Shown: positions 41,841-50,819, counted from the stretch's first letter. The stretch is 64,000 nucleotides of DNA from Streptomyces sp. NBC_00285 (GCF_036174265.1 NZ_CP108055.1:7688001-7752000), one strand, 5' to 3'. Numbers and translations are program-made. Notes: generated by a model not told the origin, from the sequence alone.

Positions 41841-43831
41841 TGGCCGCGGAAAAGAGGCCGAACCTGGGCGACGCCACCCGCGGCCGCATCCTCTTCGGCG
41901 GCGACTACAACCCCGAGCAGTGGCCCGAGGAGACCTGGCACGAGGACGTGCGGCTGATGAAGGCCGCCGGCGTCAACTCCGTCACCCTCGGCGTGTTCTC
42001 CTGGGCGAAGCTCGAACCGCAGCCGGGGGAGCGGGACTTCGGCTGGCTGGACCGGCTGATGGACCTCATGCACGCGGGCGGCATCGGGGTCGTCCTCGCC
42101 ACCCCCACCTCCTCGCCGCCGCCGTGGATGGGCCATCTCCACCCCGACACCCTGCCCGTCACCGAGGACGGCCGCACCGAGCACTGGGGCGGACGCCAGC
42201 ACTTCTCGCACTCCAGCGCCACCTACCGCCGTCACGCCGCCGCCATCACCGAGGACCTCGCCGCCCGCTACGGCGGCCACCCGGCCCTCACGATGTGGCA
42301 CATCAACAACGAGTACTGCACCTACGACTGGAGCGACGAGGCCGCCGCCCGCTTCCGCACCTGGCTCCAGCACAGGTACGGCACCCTCGACGCGCTCAAC
42401 GAGGCCTGGGGCACCGCCTTCTGGAGCCAGGGCTACGGCGACTGGGCCGAGATCCACACGCCACGCCACGCCCACTACATGAAGAACCCCAGCCAGGTTC
42501 TGGACTTCAAGCGGTTCACCTCCGACATGCTCCTGGAGTGCTACGTCGCCGAGCGGGACATCGTCCGCCGGGTCACCCCGCACATCCCGGTGACCACCAA
42601 CTTCATGCCGCTGTGGGTCGGCCAGGACGCCTGGCGCTGGGCCGAGGAGGAGGACGTCGTCTCCGTCGACATCTACCCCGACCCGCGGGACCCCCTCGGC
42701 GCCCAACAGGGCGCCCTCGTCCAGGACATGACCCGCTCGCAGGCCCGCGGTCCCTGGATGCTCATGGAGCAGGCCGCCGGGCCGGTCAACTGGCGGGGCG
42801 TGAACCACCCCAAACCCCGTGGCCTGAACCGTCTTTGGTCCCTCCAGGCAGTGGCCCGGGGTGCCGACGCCGTCTGCTACTTCCAGTGGCGCCAGTCCCG
42901 GCAGGGCGCGGAGAAGTTCCACTCCGGGATGGTCAGTCACGCGGGCGAGGAAGGCCGCACCTACCAGGAGGTCAAGCAGCTCGGCGCCGAGCTCGCCCGG
43001 ATCGCCGGTGAGGTGACGGGCAGTCACACACCCAACGACATCGCCGTCCTGCACGACTGGCACGCCTGGTGGGCCGGCGCCCAGGACGGCCGGCTCTCCC
43101 ACCGGGTCGACCACCCCGACCTCCTGAAGGCATGGCACCGCGCCCTGTGGGAGGCCCACCTCACCACCGACTTCGCCCACCCCGAACACGACCTCACCGC
43201 CTACAAGGTGGTCGTCGTCCCCCAGCTCTACGCCCTCACCGACACGGCGATCGACAACCTCCTCGCCTACGTCCGCCAGGGCGGCACCCTCGTCTCCGGC
43301 TTCCTCACCGGCGTCGCCGACCAGGACGACCGGGTACGCCCCGGCGGCATGGACGCCCGCCTGCGCGAACTGTTCGGCATCCGCACCCTGCACGAGTGGT
43401 GGCCGCTCGACGCGGGCGAACACGCCGAGTGCGACGGCTCACCCGGAGGATTTCGCGGCACCCTGTGGTCGGAGGAGATCGACAAGGACGAGAACGCCAC
43501 AACGGAGGCCGCCTACAAGGGGGGTGAGCTCGACGGGCAGCCCGCCGTGCTCCGCAGGGACCGCGCCTGGTACTTCTCGACGCTCCCCGAACCGGACGCC
43601 CTGCGCGAACTCCTCGGCCGCATCGCCCACGACGCCGGAGCCCGCCCCGCGCTCGGCGGACTGCCCGACCGGGTCGAGGCGGTCCGCCGCGGTGACCTGC
43701 TCTTCCTCCTCAACCACGACCGCGAGCCGGTGACGGTCGACGTCCCCGGCACCCACCGGGACCTGCTGACGGGGGAGTCCGTCACGGACCGGGTGACACT
43801 GGGCCGCTACGGAGCGGCGGTACTCGCGTGA
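41840..43831 (+). CDS. GH42 beta-galactosidase, cytoplasmic
   Basis: 663 residues. ATG at 41840 overlaps the GH74 stop (TGATG). GH42 landmarks are GGDYNPEQWPE at 20-30, acid/base Glu158 in HINNEY, and nucleophile Glu310 in MLMEQAAG. The trimerisation and C-terminal beta domains follow, ending in RYGAAVLA. No export signal is present. In this setting it would remove terminal galactose from the L side chains of imported xyloglucan oligosaccharides after defucosylation. Confidence 0.9.
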   Translation: MAAEKRPNLGDATRGRILFGGDYNPEQWPEETWHEDVRLMKAAGVNSVTLGVFSWAKLEPQPGERDFGWLDRLMDLMHAGGIGVVLATPTSSPPPWMGHLHPDTLPVTEDGRTEHWGGRQHFSHSSATYRRHAAAITEDLAARYGGHPALTMWHINNEYCTYDWSDEAAARFRTWLQHRYGTLDALNEAWGTAFWSQGYGDWAEIHTPRHAHYMKNPSQVLDFKRFTSDMLLECYVAERDIVRRVTPHIPVTTNFMPLWVGQDAWRWAEEEDVVSVDIYPDPRDPLGAQQGALVQDMTRSQARGPWMLMEQAAGPVNWRGVNHPKPRGLNRLWSLQAVARGADAVCYFQWRQSRQGAEKFHSGMVSHAGEEGRTYQEVKQLGAELARIAGEVTGSHTPNDIAVLHDWHAWWAGAQDGRLSHRVDHPDLLKAWHRALWEAHLTTDFAHPEHDLTAYKVVVVPQLYALTDTAIDNLLAYVRQGGTLVSGFLTGVADQDDRVRPGGMDARLRELFGIRTLHEWWPLDAGEHAECDGSPGGFRGTLWSEEIDKDENATTEAAYKGGELDGQPAVLRRDRAWYFSTLPEPDALRELLGRIAHDAGARPALGGLPDRVEAVRRGDLLFLLNHDREPVTVDVPGTHRDLLTGESVTDRVTLGRYGAAVLA

Positions 43832-46029
43832 CGAGCGACCACCCCGTCCACGGCACCTGGGAGCCCGAACCGGCCACGCGCTGGGAGGACGGCTTCCTGA
43901 GCGGCAACGGCCGTCACGGCGCCCTCCTGTTCGGCGACCCCGGTGACGAGCGGGTCGTCGTCACCCATCACACCCTGGTCCGCCCCAACGGCTCCGAACA
44001 CGCCCGCCCACCCCGGCTGGCCGCCGAACTCCCCGCACTCCAGGACCGGTTGCTCGCCGGCGACCTGCACGCGGCCGAGGCCTTCACCGACCGGCGCGAG
44101 CTGCAGTGGGTGCAGCCCTTCCACCCGGCCTTCGCGGTACGGCTGCGACGGACCGGGCCCGCCGGGACCCACGGCCACCGCCGCTCCGTCGACTTCACCA
44201 CCGGCGTGGCGCAGACCGAGTCCGAGGGCCGCCTCAGCCGCGTCTTCGTCTCCCGCGCCGACGACGTCATCGTCCACCAGGTCACCACCTCCGACCTGGA
44301 CATCTCCCTGGACCACCGGCTCCCGGGCGCACCCCACGGCCTCGGCGTCGGCCACGGCGCCGTCCTCACCCCCGAGGGCGCCCTGCTCACCCTGCGCGCC
44401 CGCTACCCCGGAAGCGACCGCGCCTACACCGGCATCACCCTCGTCGCGGTCTCGGGTGGCCGTACGACCCTCACACCTCCCGGCATCCGCGTCACCGGCG
44501 CGGACTCCGTCCTCCTCCTCACCCGCGTCCTGCGGCACACCCACGAACCGGACGCGCTCGCCGAGGCCCGGTCCCTGGGGGAGCTGCTGCCGGACCAGGA
44601 CCCCTTCGACGGCCTGCTGGCCCGGCACACCGAGTCGCACCGCCCCGCCTACGAGCGGGTGACCCTCGACCTCGGCGCCGACCCCGCCGAACGCGCCCTG
44701 CCGGGCTCGGCGTTGCTGCGGAAGCCCGACAGCCCCGCCCTCCTGGAACGCCTCTTCGCCGCCGGCCGCTACCACCTGCTCTCCGCCAGCGGCCTCTTCC
44801 CGCCCCGCCTCACCGGCCTGTGGACCGGCGACTGGGACACGGCCTGGTCGGGAGCGTTCACCAACGACGCCAACGTCAACCTCCAGACCGCGTCGGCGGC
44901 CTGCGCGGCCCTCCCCGAAGTCACCGCGGCGCTCGCCTCCCTGATTCACCGTCAGATACCGGACTGGCAGAACAACGCCCGCGAGATCTTCGGCACCCGA
45001 GGCATCGTCGCCCCGCCGCACTCCGACGGCGAGTCCGGGCTGACGTACCACTTCAGCCGCGAGTACCCGCTGCACCTGTGGACCGCGGGGGCCGACTGGC
45101 TGCTCAAGCCACTCGTCGACCACGACGAGACACGCGGCGAGCGGGACCCGCGCACCGCACACGCCCTCGCCGAAGCCGCCCGGTTCTACGAGGACTTCCT
45201 GACACGGGTCGACGACAACGGGCACCTCGTCGTCGTCCCCTCCTACTCACCCGAGAACCGCCCGGCGAACGCGAGTTGGGGCGCGATCAACGCGGCCATG
45301 GACCTCTCGGCGGCCCGGCACGCCCTGCGCACGGCCGCCGACTACCACCCGGGCACCGAGCAGGCGCAGATCTGGCGGGCCCTCGCCGACCGTCTCCCGC
45401 CCCACCGGACCAACACCGACGGCGCCCTCGCCGAATGGGCCTGGCCCGGCCTCGACGACACCTACGACCACCGACACCTCAGCCACCTCTACGGCGTCTG
45501 GCCGCTCGACGAGATCACCCCCTACGACACCCCCGACCTCGCCAAGGCCGCCCACCGTGCCCTCGAACTGCGCGGCGCCGAGAACGACTCGGCCCACGGA
45601 CACCTCCACCACGCCCTCGTCGCGGCCCGGCTGCGTGACGGCGAACGGGTCGCACACGCCCTCGGCCAGGTACTGAAGGGCGACTTCTTCCACAACTCCC
45701 TGATGAGCGCGCACTATCCGAACCGGGACGTCTACAACGCGGACGCCGCGCACACCCTGCCCGCCGTGATCGTCGAGATGCTCGTGCAGTCGACTCCGGA
45801 CCGGCTGGTGCTGCTGCCGGCGGTGCCGCAGGCGTACCCGACCGGACACCTCAAGGGCGTCCGCACCCGGTTCGGGGCCGCACTCGACCTCACCTGGAGC
45901 CCGCACGAAGCGACCGCGGTGATCCGCCCCACCCGGACCCACCGCATCGAACTCCGGACTTTCTCCGGCGCCGAGCCGCTCGACCTTGTCGCCGGAGAAG
46001 ACCACGTCCTCCGTCTGGAGGCGTGGTAA
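43828..46029 (+). CDS. GH95 alpha-L-fucosidase (or alpha-L-galactosidase), cytoplasmic
   Basis: 733 residues from a GTG overlapping the GH42 stop (GTGA). The N-terminal beta domain (FLSGNGRHGALLFGD, 23-37) and the helical barrel with TNDANVNLQ (345-353), SYSPENRP and HRHLSHLYGVWPL are GH95 features. The two Asn of TNDANVN and the Glu of SPEN match the catalytic set known from the Bifidobacterium enzyme. The usual QIDGNFG segment is replaced by NRDVYNADAAHT, so it is a divergent member. No signal peptide. It should remove the alpha-1,2-linked fucose of fucosylated side chains inside the cell. Confidence 0.82.
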   Translation: MTSDHPVHGTWEPEPATRWEDGFLSGNGRHGALLFGDPGDERVVVTHHTLVRPNGSEHARPPRLAAELPALQDRLLAGDLHAAEAFTDRRELQWVQPFHPAFAVRLRRTGPAGTHGHRRSVDFTTGVAQTESEGRLSRVFVSRADDVIVHQVTTSDLDISLDHRLPGAPHGLGVGHGAVLTPEGALLTLRARYPGSDRAYTGITLVAVSGGRTTLTPPGIRVTGADSVLLLTRVLRHTHEPDALAEARSLGELLPDQDPFDGLLARHTESHRPAYERVTLDLGADPAERALPGSALLRKPDSPALLERLFAAGRYHLLSASGLFPPRLTGLWTGDWDTAWSGAFTNDANVNLQTASAACAALPEVTAALASLIHRQIPDWQNNAREIFGTRGIVAPPHSDGESGLTYHFSREYPLHLWTAGADWLLKPLVDHDETRGERDPRTAHALAEAARFYEDFLTRVDDNGHLVVVPSYSPENRPANASWGAINAAMDLSAARHALRTAADYHPGTEQAQIWRALADRLPPHRTNTDGALAEWAWPGLDDTYDHRHLSHLYGVWPLDEITPYDTPDLAKAAHRALELRGAENDSAHGHLHHALVAARLRDGERVAHALGQVLKGDFFHNSLMSAHYPNRDVYNADAAHTLPAVIVEMLVQSTPDRLVLLPAVPQAYPTGHLKGVRTRFGAALDLTWSPHEATAVIRPTRTHRIELRTFSGAEPLDLVAGEDHVLRLEAW

Positions 46030-46068
46030 TCACCCCCGCATTTCCCCCCACCCATGGAAAGGGACACC

Positions 46069-46779
46069 ATGGCAAGCACACTGCGCAAGATCACCATGGC
46101 CGTACTGGCCCCGGCGATGGCCATCGGCGCCACCGTCGGACTCGCCTCCGCCCCCGCCTCCGCCGCCGTCTGGAGCTCCTGCGCCCAGTACGGCAACACC
46201 AGCCTGAACGGCTACACCCTCTACAACAACATCTGGGGCTCGGGCGCCGGCAGCCAGTGCTTCTGGGCCAACTCCGGCACCAACTGGGGCGTCAACGCCA
46301 ACCACCCCAACACCGGCGGCATCAAGTCCTACCCGAACTCGACGAAGGCGGTCAACAAGTCGATCACCTCGCTGGGTTCGCTCACCAGCAACTACAACGT
46401 CACGGTCCCGTCGTCCGGCGCGTACAACACGTCGTACGACATCTGGGACACCGCGCACCGCTACGAGATCATGCTCTGGGTCAACAAGACCGGAGCCGTC
46501 GGCCCGATCGGCACCTCGCAGGGCAACGTGACGCTCGGCGGCCACACGTGGACCGTCTACAAGGGCACCAACGGATCCAACGCGGTGTTCTCGTTCATCC
46601 GCACCTCCAACTCCACCTCCGGCTCGGTCAACGTCCTGCCGATCCTGAAGTGGATCAAGGACACCAAGGGCTGGTTCGGCAACGAGACGATCGGTGACGT
46701 GCAGTTCGGCTTCGAGATCACCAGCTCGTCCGGCGGACTGAACTTCACCACCAACAACCTGACCGTAAGCAGTAGTTGA
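46069..46779 (+). CDS. Secreted GH12 endo-glucanase/xyloglucanase
   Basis: 236 residues from ATG 46069, chosen over an in-frame ATG at 46054 because GGAAAGGGA then serves as ribosome binding site. A Sec signal peptide ends at ASA-AVWSS (about residue 33). GH12 jelly-roll marks are present: nucleophile Glu133 in YEIMLWVNK and acid/base Glu216 in FGFEITSSSGG, with Cys38 and Cys64 a likely disulfide. There is no binding module. GH12 enzymes cut beta-1,4-glucans, several of them xyloglucan. It lies 39 bp after the GH95 gene, probably in the same operon. Confidence 0.9.
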   Translation: MASTLRKITMAVLAPAMAIGATVGLASAPASAAVWSSCAQYGNTSLNGYTLYNNIWGSGAGSQCFWANSGTNWGVNANHPNTGGIKSYPNSTKAVNKSITSLGSLTSNYNVTVPSSGAYNTSYDIWDTAHRYEIMLWVNKTGAVGPIGTSQGNVTLGGHTWTVYKGTNGSNAVFSFIRTSNSTSGSVNVLPILKWIKDTKGWFGNETIGDVQFGFEITSSSGGLNFTTNNLTVSSS

Positions 46780-46814
46780 CCTGACCGTGGGGTGACGTCG
46801 GGTTGGATGGGGAC

Positions 46815-47453
46815 ATGCGTACCACCACCCCCCTCCGACGTGCCCTGACCACCGTGACCGCGACCGCGGCCGTCGTTCTCACCGCGACGGGTACCGCGGT
46901 CGCGGTTCCGGCCTCCGGCACCACCGCGGCACCCGTGACCACCCCCCACACCCTCTCCACGCCCTACTCCGTCTCCGCCCTGCACCCCGTCGTCGAGCTC
47001 GCCGCCGAGCGCCTGGCCACCGCCGACCTCGTCGCCGCCGCCAAGTGGGGCACCGACAGCCCCATCGACGACCCCGCCCGTGAACAGCAGGTCCTCGACA
47101 ACGTGGCCGCCCAGGCCACACAGCTCGGCGCCGACCCGGACGAGATCCGGATGATCTTCCGCGACCAGATCGAGGCCAACAAGACCGTCCAGCGCGGCCT
47201 GTTCCAGCGCTGGACCGACCACCCGGACCAGGCGCCGACGACCAAGCCGGACCTGAGCGTCGTCCGGGAGCAGATCAACCGGATCACCGGTGCGCTGGTC
47301 CAGGCCCTGGCGGACACCTCCGAGAACCGCGGCACCTTGGCGTGCCGCCCCGAACTGGCCCTGGCCGCCTTCCAGGTCCGCCACGAGGACCACCTGGACG
47401 CCCTGCACACCCGCGCCCTGTACCGCGCCCTGCCCTCGATCTGCCGCAACTGA
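46815..47453 (+). CDS. Secreted chorismate mutase, AroQ gamma type
   Basis: 212 residues from ATG 46815, with GGGG before it. A Sec signal peptide (LTTVTATAAVVLTATGTAVA, residues 11-30) is followed by an all-helical domain. LAAERLATADLVAAAKW and IFRDQIEANKTVQRGLFQRW match the secreted mycobacterial chorismate mutase type. Two C-terminal cysteines (LACRPEL and SICRN) are placed for the disulfide known in that family. Activity would convert chorismate to prephenate outside the cytoplasm, where its purpose is unclear. It lies 35 bp after the GH12 gene, so it is an odd passenger of the xyloglucan operon. Confidence 0.82.
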   Translation: MRTTTPLRRALTTVTATAAVVLTATGTAVAVPASGTTAAPVTTPHTLSTPYSVSALHPVVELAAERLATADLVAAAKWGTDSPIDDPAREQQVLDNVAAQATQLGADPDEIRMIFRDQIEANKTVQRGLFQRWTDHPDQAPTTKPDLSVVREQINRITGALVQALADTSENRGTLACRPELALAAFQVRHEDHLDALHTRALYRALPSICRN

Positions 47454-47474
47454 CCGAGAAACAGCACGCAATTC

Positions 47475-47502
47475 AGGGGCGCGGGGAACTGCGCGACCAG
47501 CC
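47475..47502 (+). repeat. Copy of the GCGCGGGGAACTGCGC intergenic element
   Basis: A plus-strand copy with core GCGCGGGGAACTGCGC lies in the 76-bp gap between the converging chorismate mutase and GH31 genes, again at a transcript end. Confidence 0.7.
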
Positions 47503-47529
47503 ACAGCGAAGCCGCAGCCGGCAGAAGAC

Positions 47530-49578
47530 CTACTGCGCCACTTCCTGAACCGGCAACCGCGCCCCGTCCCGCAGGAACAGCGGAATCCGGTCCAGCGGGG
47601 CGTCGACGGTCACCGTCGTGCCGCCCGGGTACGTCTCACCGGTCCACGCGTCCGTCCAGGTCGCGCCCGCCGGGAGATACGCCGTGCGGACCGTCGCCCC
47701 CGCCGTGAGGACCGGGGCGACCAGAAGATCCGCGCCGAAGAGATAGGCGTCGTCGACCGTCCACGCCGCCTGGTCCCGCGGGAACTCCAGGAACAGCGGA
47801 CGCATCGGTGTGAGGCCCTCCTCGTGGGCCTCACGCATGACGTGCAGGACATAGGGCTTCAGCCGCTCGCGCAGCCGCAGGTACTTCTCCAGGATCGCGC
47901 CGGCCTCCTCGCCGTACGACCACACCTCGTTGGGGCCGCCCGTCATGTCGGGGCCCAGCTCCATGCCCGGGTCGCGGAAGCCGTGCAGCCGCATCAGCGG
48001 GGACAGGGCGCCGAACTGGAACCAGCGGACCATCACCTCGCGGTACGCCGGGTCGTCCGGGTCGCCGCCGTGGAAGCCGCCGATGTCGGTGTTCCACCAG
48101 GGGATCCCGGACAGCGCGGTGTTGAGACCGGCCGCGATCTGGTGGCGCAGGGTCGTGAAGTCGGTGCCGATGTCCCCGGACCACAGCGCGGCGCCGTAGC
48201 GCTGACTGCCCGCCCAGGCCGAGCGGTTGAGGGTGATGACCTCCTCGCCCTCGGCGCTCAGGCCCTCGTGGAAGGTGCGGGAGTTCTCGGCCGGATAGCT
48301 GTTGCCGACCTCCAGGCCGGGACCGGCCCAGTAGCGCAGGTTCTCCTGGTGGCCGGGCTTGAGCTCCGGCTCGCAGGCGTCCAGCCAGAAGGCCGTGATG
48401 CCGTACGGGTCCAGGTAGTTGGCCTTCACCTTCGACCACATGAACTCCCGCGCCTCCGGGTTCGTGGCGTCGTAGAACGCCACCTGGACGGTGGAGGCGA
48501 CCCCCTTGTCCGGCCAGTCGGCGTGCGCCATCGGACCGTACTGGGTGCCGATGAAGTAGCCGCGCTGCTCCATGACCGCGTGGTTCTCGCTGAGCGGCGA
48601 CACCGACGGCCAGACGCTGACCACCAACTTGATGCCGAGCTCGTCCAGTTCACGGACCATCGCCGCGGGGTCGGGCCACTCGGCCGGGTCGAACTTCCAC
48701 TCGCCGAGGTGCGTCCAGTGGAAGAAGTCGCAGACGATCGCCGAGATCGGCAGGCCCCGGCGCTTGTACTCCCGTGCCACGGAGAGGAGTTCGTCCTGGG
48801 TGCGGTAGCGCAGCTTGCACTGCCAGAAGCCCGCCGCCCACTCCGGCAGCATCGGCGTACGGCCCGTCACCGCGCTGTAGCGGCGCTGCCCGTCGGCCGG
48901 GTTGCCCGCGGTGATCCAGTAGTCGATCTGGCGGGCCGAGTCGGCCACCCAGCGCGTGCCGTTGCCGGCCAGCTCCACGCGGCCGATCGCCGGGTTGTTC
49001 CACAGCAGGGTGTAGCCGCGGCTGGAGGCGAGGACCGGGATGCTGACCTCGGCGTTGCGCTGGACCAGGTCCAGGACCAGGCCCTTCTGGTCGAAGCGGC
49101 CGTGCTGGTGCTGGCCGAGGCCGTACAGCTTCTCGTCGTCGTAGGCGGCGAAGCGCTGCTCCAGCCGGTGATGGCCGTTGCCGACCGCGGTGTACAGACG
49201 TGAGCCGGGCCACCAGAAGTGGGCCCGGGCCTCCGCGAGGAGTTCGGCGCCGTCCTCGGTGCGCAGGAAGCGGAGCTGTCCCTCGGCGTCGACGTGGACG
49301 GTCAGCGCGCCCACGGTCAACTGGGCTTCTGAGTCACCGATCTTGACCGTGCTCTCGGTGGCGGGCGCCTCGTCGAGCAGGGCACCGGGCAGCCCCTGAA
49401 GGATCGGCCCGCCGAGCCTGGTACGCACCCGGACCGCGTCCGGACCCCAGGGTTCGACCCGTACGGTCTCCTGGCGCCCGCTCCACTCCAGTGCGCCGTC
49501 CCGCTCCCGGAACGTGCCGACGGTGGGGGACGACTGCGCGAGGCTGACCTTGGGCTGGATTTCGGCAGGCTGATTCAC
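47530..49578 (-). CDS. GH31 alpha-xylosidase, cytoplasmic
   Basis: 682 residues from a GTG at 49578, behind AGGAGC. The GH31 barrel begins near 245 with LPEWAAGFWQCKLRYRTQDE, and catalytic nucleophile Asp400 is in FWLDACEPE. The IPWWNTDIGGFHGG region and PLMRLHGFRDP shape the sugar pocket. The family holds alpha-glucosidases and alpha-xylosidases; the DACEPE motif and context favour alpha-xylosidase, freeing xylose from the non-reducing end of xyloglucan oligosaccharides. No signal peptide. It is probably co-transcribed with the LacI gene 105 bp upstream. Confidence 0.86.
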   Translation of the reverse strand: MNQPAEIQPKVSLAQSSPTVGTFRERDGALEWSGRQETVRVEPWGPDAVRVRTRLGGPILQGLPGALLDEAPATESTVKIGDSEAQLTVGALTVHVDAEGQLRFLRTEDGAELLAEARAHFWWPGSRLYTAVGNGHHRLEQRFAAYDDEKLYGLGQHQHGRFDQKGLVLDLVQRNAEVSIPVLASSRGYTLLWNNPAIGRVELAGNGTRWVADSARQIDYWITAGNPADGQRRYSAVTGRTPMLPEWAAGFWQCKLRYRTQDELLSVAREYKRRGLPISAIVCDFFHWTHLGEWKFDPAEWPDPAAMVRELDELGIKLVVSVWPSVSPLSENHAVMEQRGYFIGTQYGPMAHADWPDKGVASTVQVAFYDATNPEAREFMWSKVKANYLDPYGITAFWLDACEPELKPGHQENLRYWAGPGLEVGNSYPAENSRTFHEGLSAEGEEVITLNRSAWAGSQRYGAALWSGDIGTDFTTLRHQIAAGLNTALSGIPWWNTDIGGFHGGDPDDPAYREVMVRWFQFGALSPLMRLHGFRDPGMELGPDMTGGPNEVWSYGEEAGAILEKYLRLRERLKPYVLHVMREAHEEGLTPMRPLFLEFPRDQAAWTVDDAYLFGADLLVAPVLTAGATVRTAYLPAGATWTDAWTGETYPGGTTVTVDAPLDRIPLFLRDGARLPVQEVAQ

Positions 49579-49683
49579 GAGGGGTGCTCCTGAAGGAATG
49601 CAGACAGGGGCGTGCCGCACAGGCACGGCATGCGTGGTGTGTGGGGTGGGGCGAGCGGGCGGTGGTGTGTGGCGTGCGGGTCG

Positions 49684-50697
49684 TCAGGACGCCGAAGGCG
49701 CCGGACCCGTACTACCCCGGACTGTCAACTCCGGTTCGATCAGGACGACTTCGTCCTCACCGTGGCCCGCAAGCTTGGCGGCGAGCCGCTCGACCGCGTG
49801 CCGGCCCATCTCCTGGGCGGGGATGGCGACCGAGGTCAGCCGCACCGAGGCCTGCACGGCGACCGGGTCGGGGCAGATCGCGACGACCGAGACATCCTCG
49901 GGAACGGCCCTGCCCTGCTGGCGCAGCAGCGCGAGCAGCGGTTCGACGGCCTGCTCGTTCTGCACGACGAAGCCCGTGGTGGACGGGCGCTCGTCGAGGA
50001 TGCGGGCGACGGTGACGGCCATCGCGTCGTACCCGCCGTCACACGGCCGGTGCAGCAGCCGTACGCCCAACTCCTGGGCGCGGGACCGGAGTCCGTCGAG
50101 CGTGCGCTCGGCGAAACCGGTATGGCGCTCGTAGACCGCAGGGGCCTCGCCGATGACAGCGATGTCGCGGTGACCGAGCTTCGCGAGGTGCTCGACGCAC
50201 AGCGCGCCGGTGGCCCGGAAGTCGAGGTCGACGCAGGTCAGTCCCGAGGTGTCGGCGGGGAGGCCGATGAGCACGGACGGCTGGTCGGTGCCGCGCAGCA
50301 ACGGCAGCCGTTCGTCGTCGAGTTCGACGTCCATAAGGATCATCGCGTCGGCCAGACCGCTGCCGGTGACCCGGCGCACGGCGTCGGGACCCTCCTCGCC
50401 GGTGAGCAGCAGGACGTCGTACCCGTGCGTCCGCGCGGTGGTGGCCACCGCCATGGCGATCTCCATCATCACCGGCACATACATGTCGGTGCGGAGCGGG
50501 ACCATCAGCGCGATGATGTTCGACCTGCTGCTGGCGAGCGCCCGGGCGCCCGCGTTCGGGTGGTAGCCGAGGTCGCGGATGCTCTGCTCGACCCGCTGCC
50601 GGGTGGTCGTGGAGATGGACCGCTTGCCACTGAGGACATAGCTCACCGTGCTCGCCGAGACTCCGGCGTGCTGGGCGACCTCGGCGAGGGTGACCAT
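49684..50697 (-). CDS. LacI-family transcriptional regulator of the xyloglucan locus
   Basis: 337 residues from ATG 50697, behind GGAGAGC. The N-terminal helix-turn-helix with hinge is TLAEVAQHAGVSASTVSYVL (3-22) through DLGYHPNAGARAL. The rest is a periplasmic-binding-protein-like effector domain (IALMVPLRTDMYVPVMMEI, ending EPELTVRGSTG). Palindromes of the TCGAAGCGCTTCGA type stand before this gene and before the GH3 and transporter genes, so it probably represses the whole locus and itself until a xyloglucan-derived sugar binds. The effector is unknown. Confidence 0.88.
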   Translation of the reverse strand: MVTLAEVAQHAGVSASTVSYVLSGKRSISTTTRQRVEQSIRDLGYHPNAGARALASSRSNIIALMVPLRTDMYVPVMMEIAMAVATTARTHGYDVLLLTGEEGPDAVRRVTGSGLADAMILMDVELDDERLPLLRGTDQPSVLIGLPADTSGLTCVDLDFRATGALCVEHLAKLGHRDIAVIGEAPAVYERHTGFAERTLDGLRSRAQELGVRLLHRPCDGGYDAMAVTVARILDERPSTTGFVVQNEQAVEPLLALLRQQGRAVPEDVSVVAICPDPVAVQASVRLTSVAIPAQEMGRHAVERLAAKLAGHGEDEVVLIEPELTVRGSTGPAPSAS

Positions 50698-50714
50698 CCA
50701 GCTCTCCAAGCTTT

Positions 50715-50728
50715 GTGAAGCGCTTCGA
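50715..50728. promoter_or_regulatory. LacI-type operator close to the regulator start
   Basis: GAAGCGCTTC core (50717-50726) in the context GTGAAGCGCTTCGA, with one arm end imperfect. It is centred about 24 bp upstream of the LacI start codon, fitting autorepression. Confidence 0.65.
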
Positions 50729-50801
50729 CAGCGCGCAGTAAGAACAAGGGCGGGTGGGGGTGGTTCGACAGTAGCTCCACCGGGGGTGGGTGTCCATAGG
50801 T

Positions 50802-50819
50802 TGTCGAAGCGCTTCGACA
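50802..50819. promoter_or_regulatory. LacI-type operator, longest palindrome
   Basis: TGTCGAAGCGCTTCGACA is a perfect 18-bp palindrome, about 89 bp from the previous site centre to centre. The remainder of the 506-bp gap (50698-51203) shows no gene. Confidence 0.7.
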
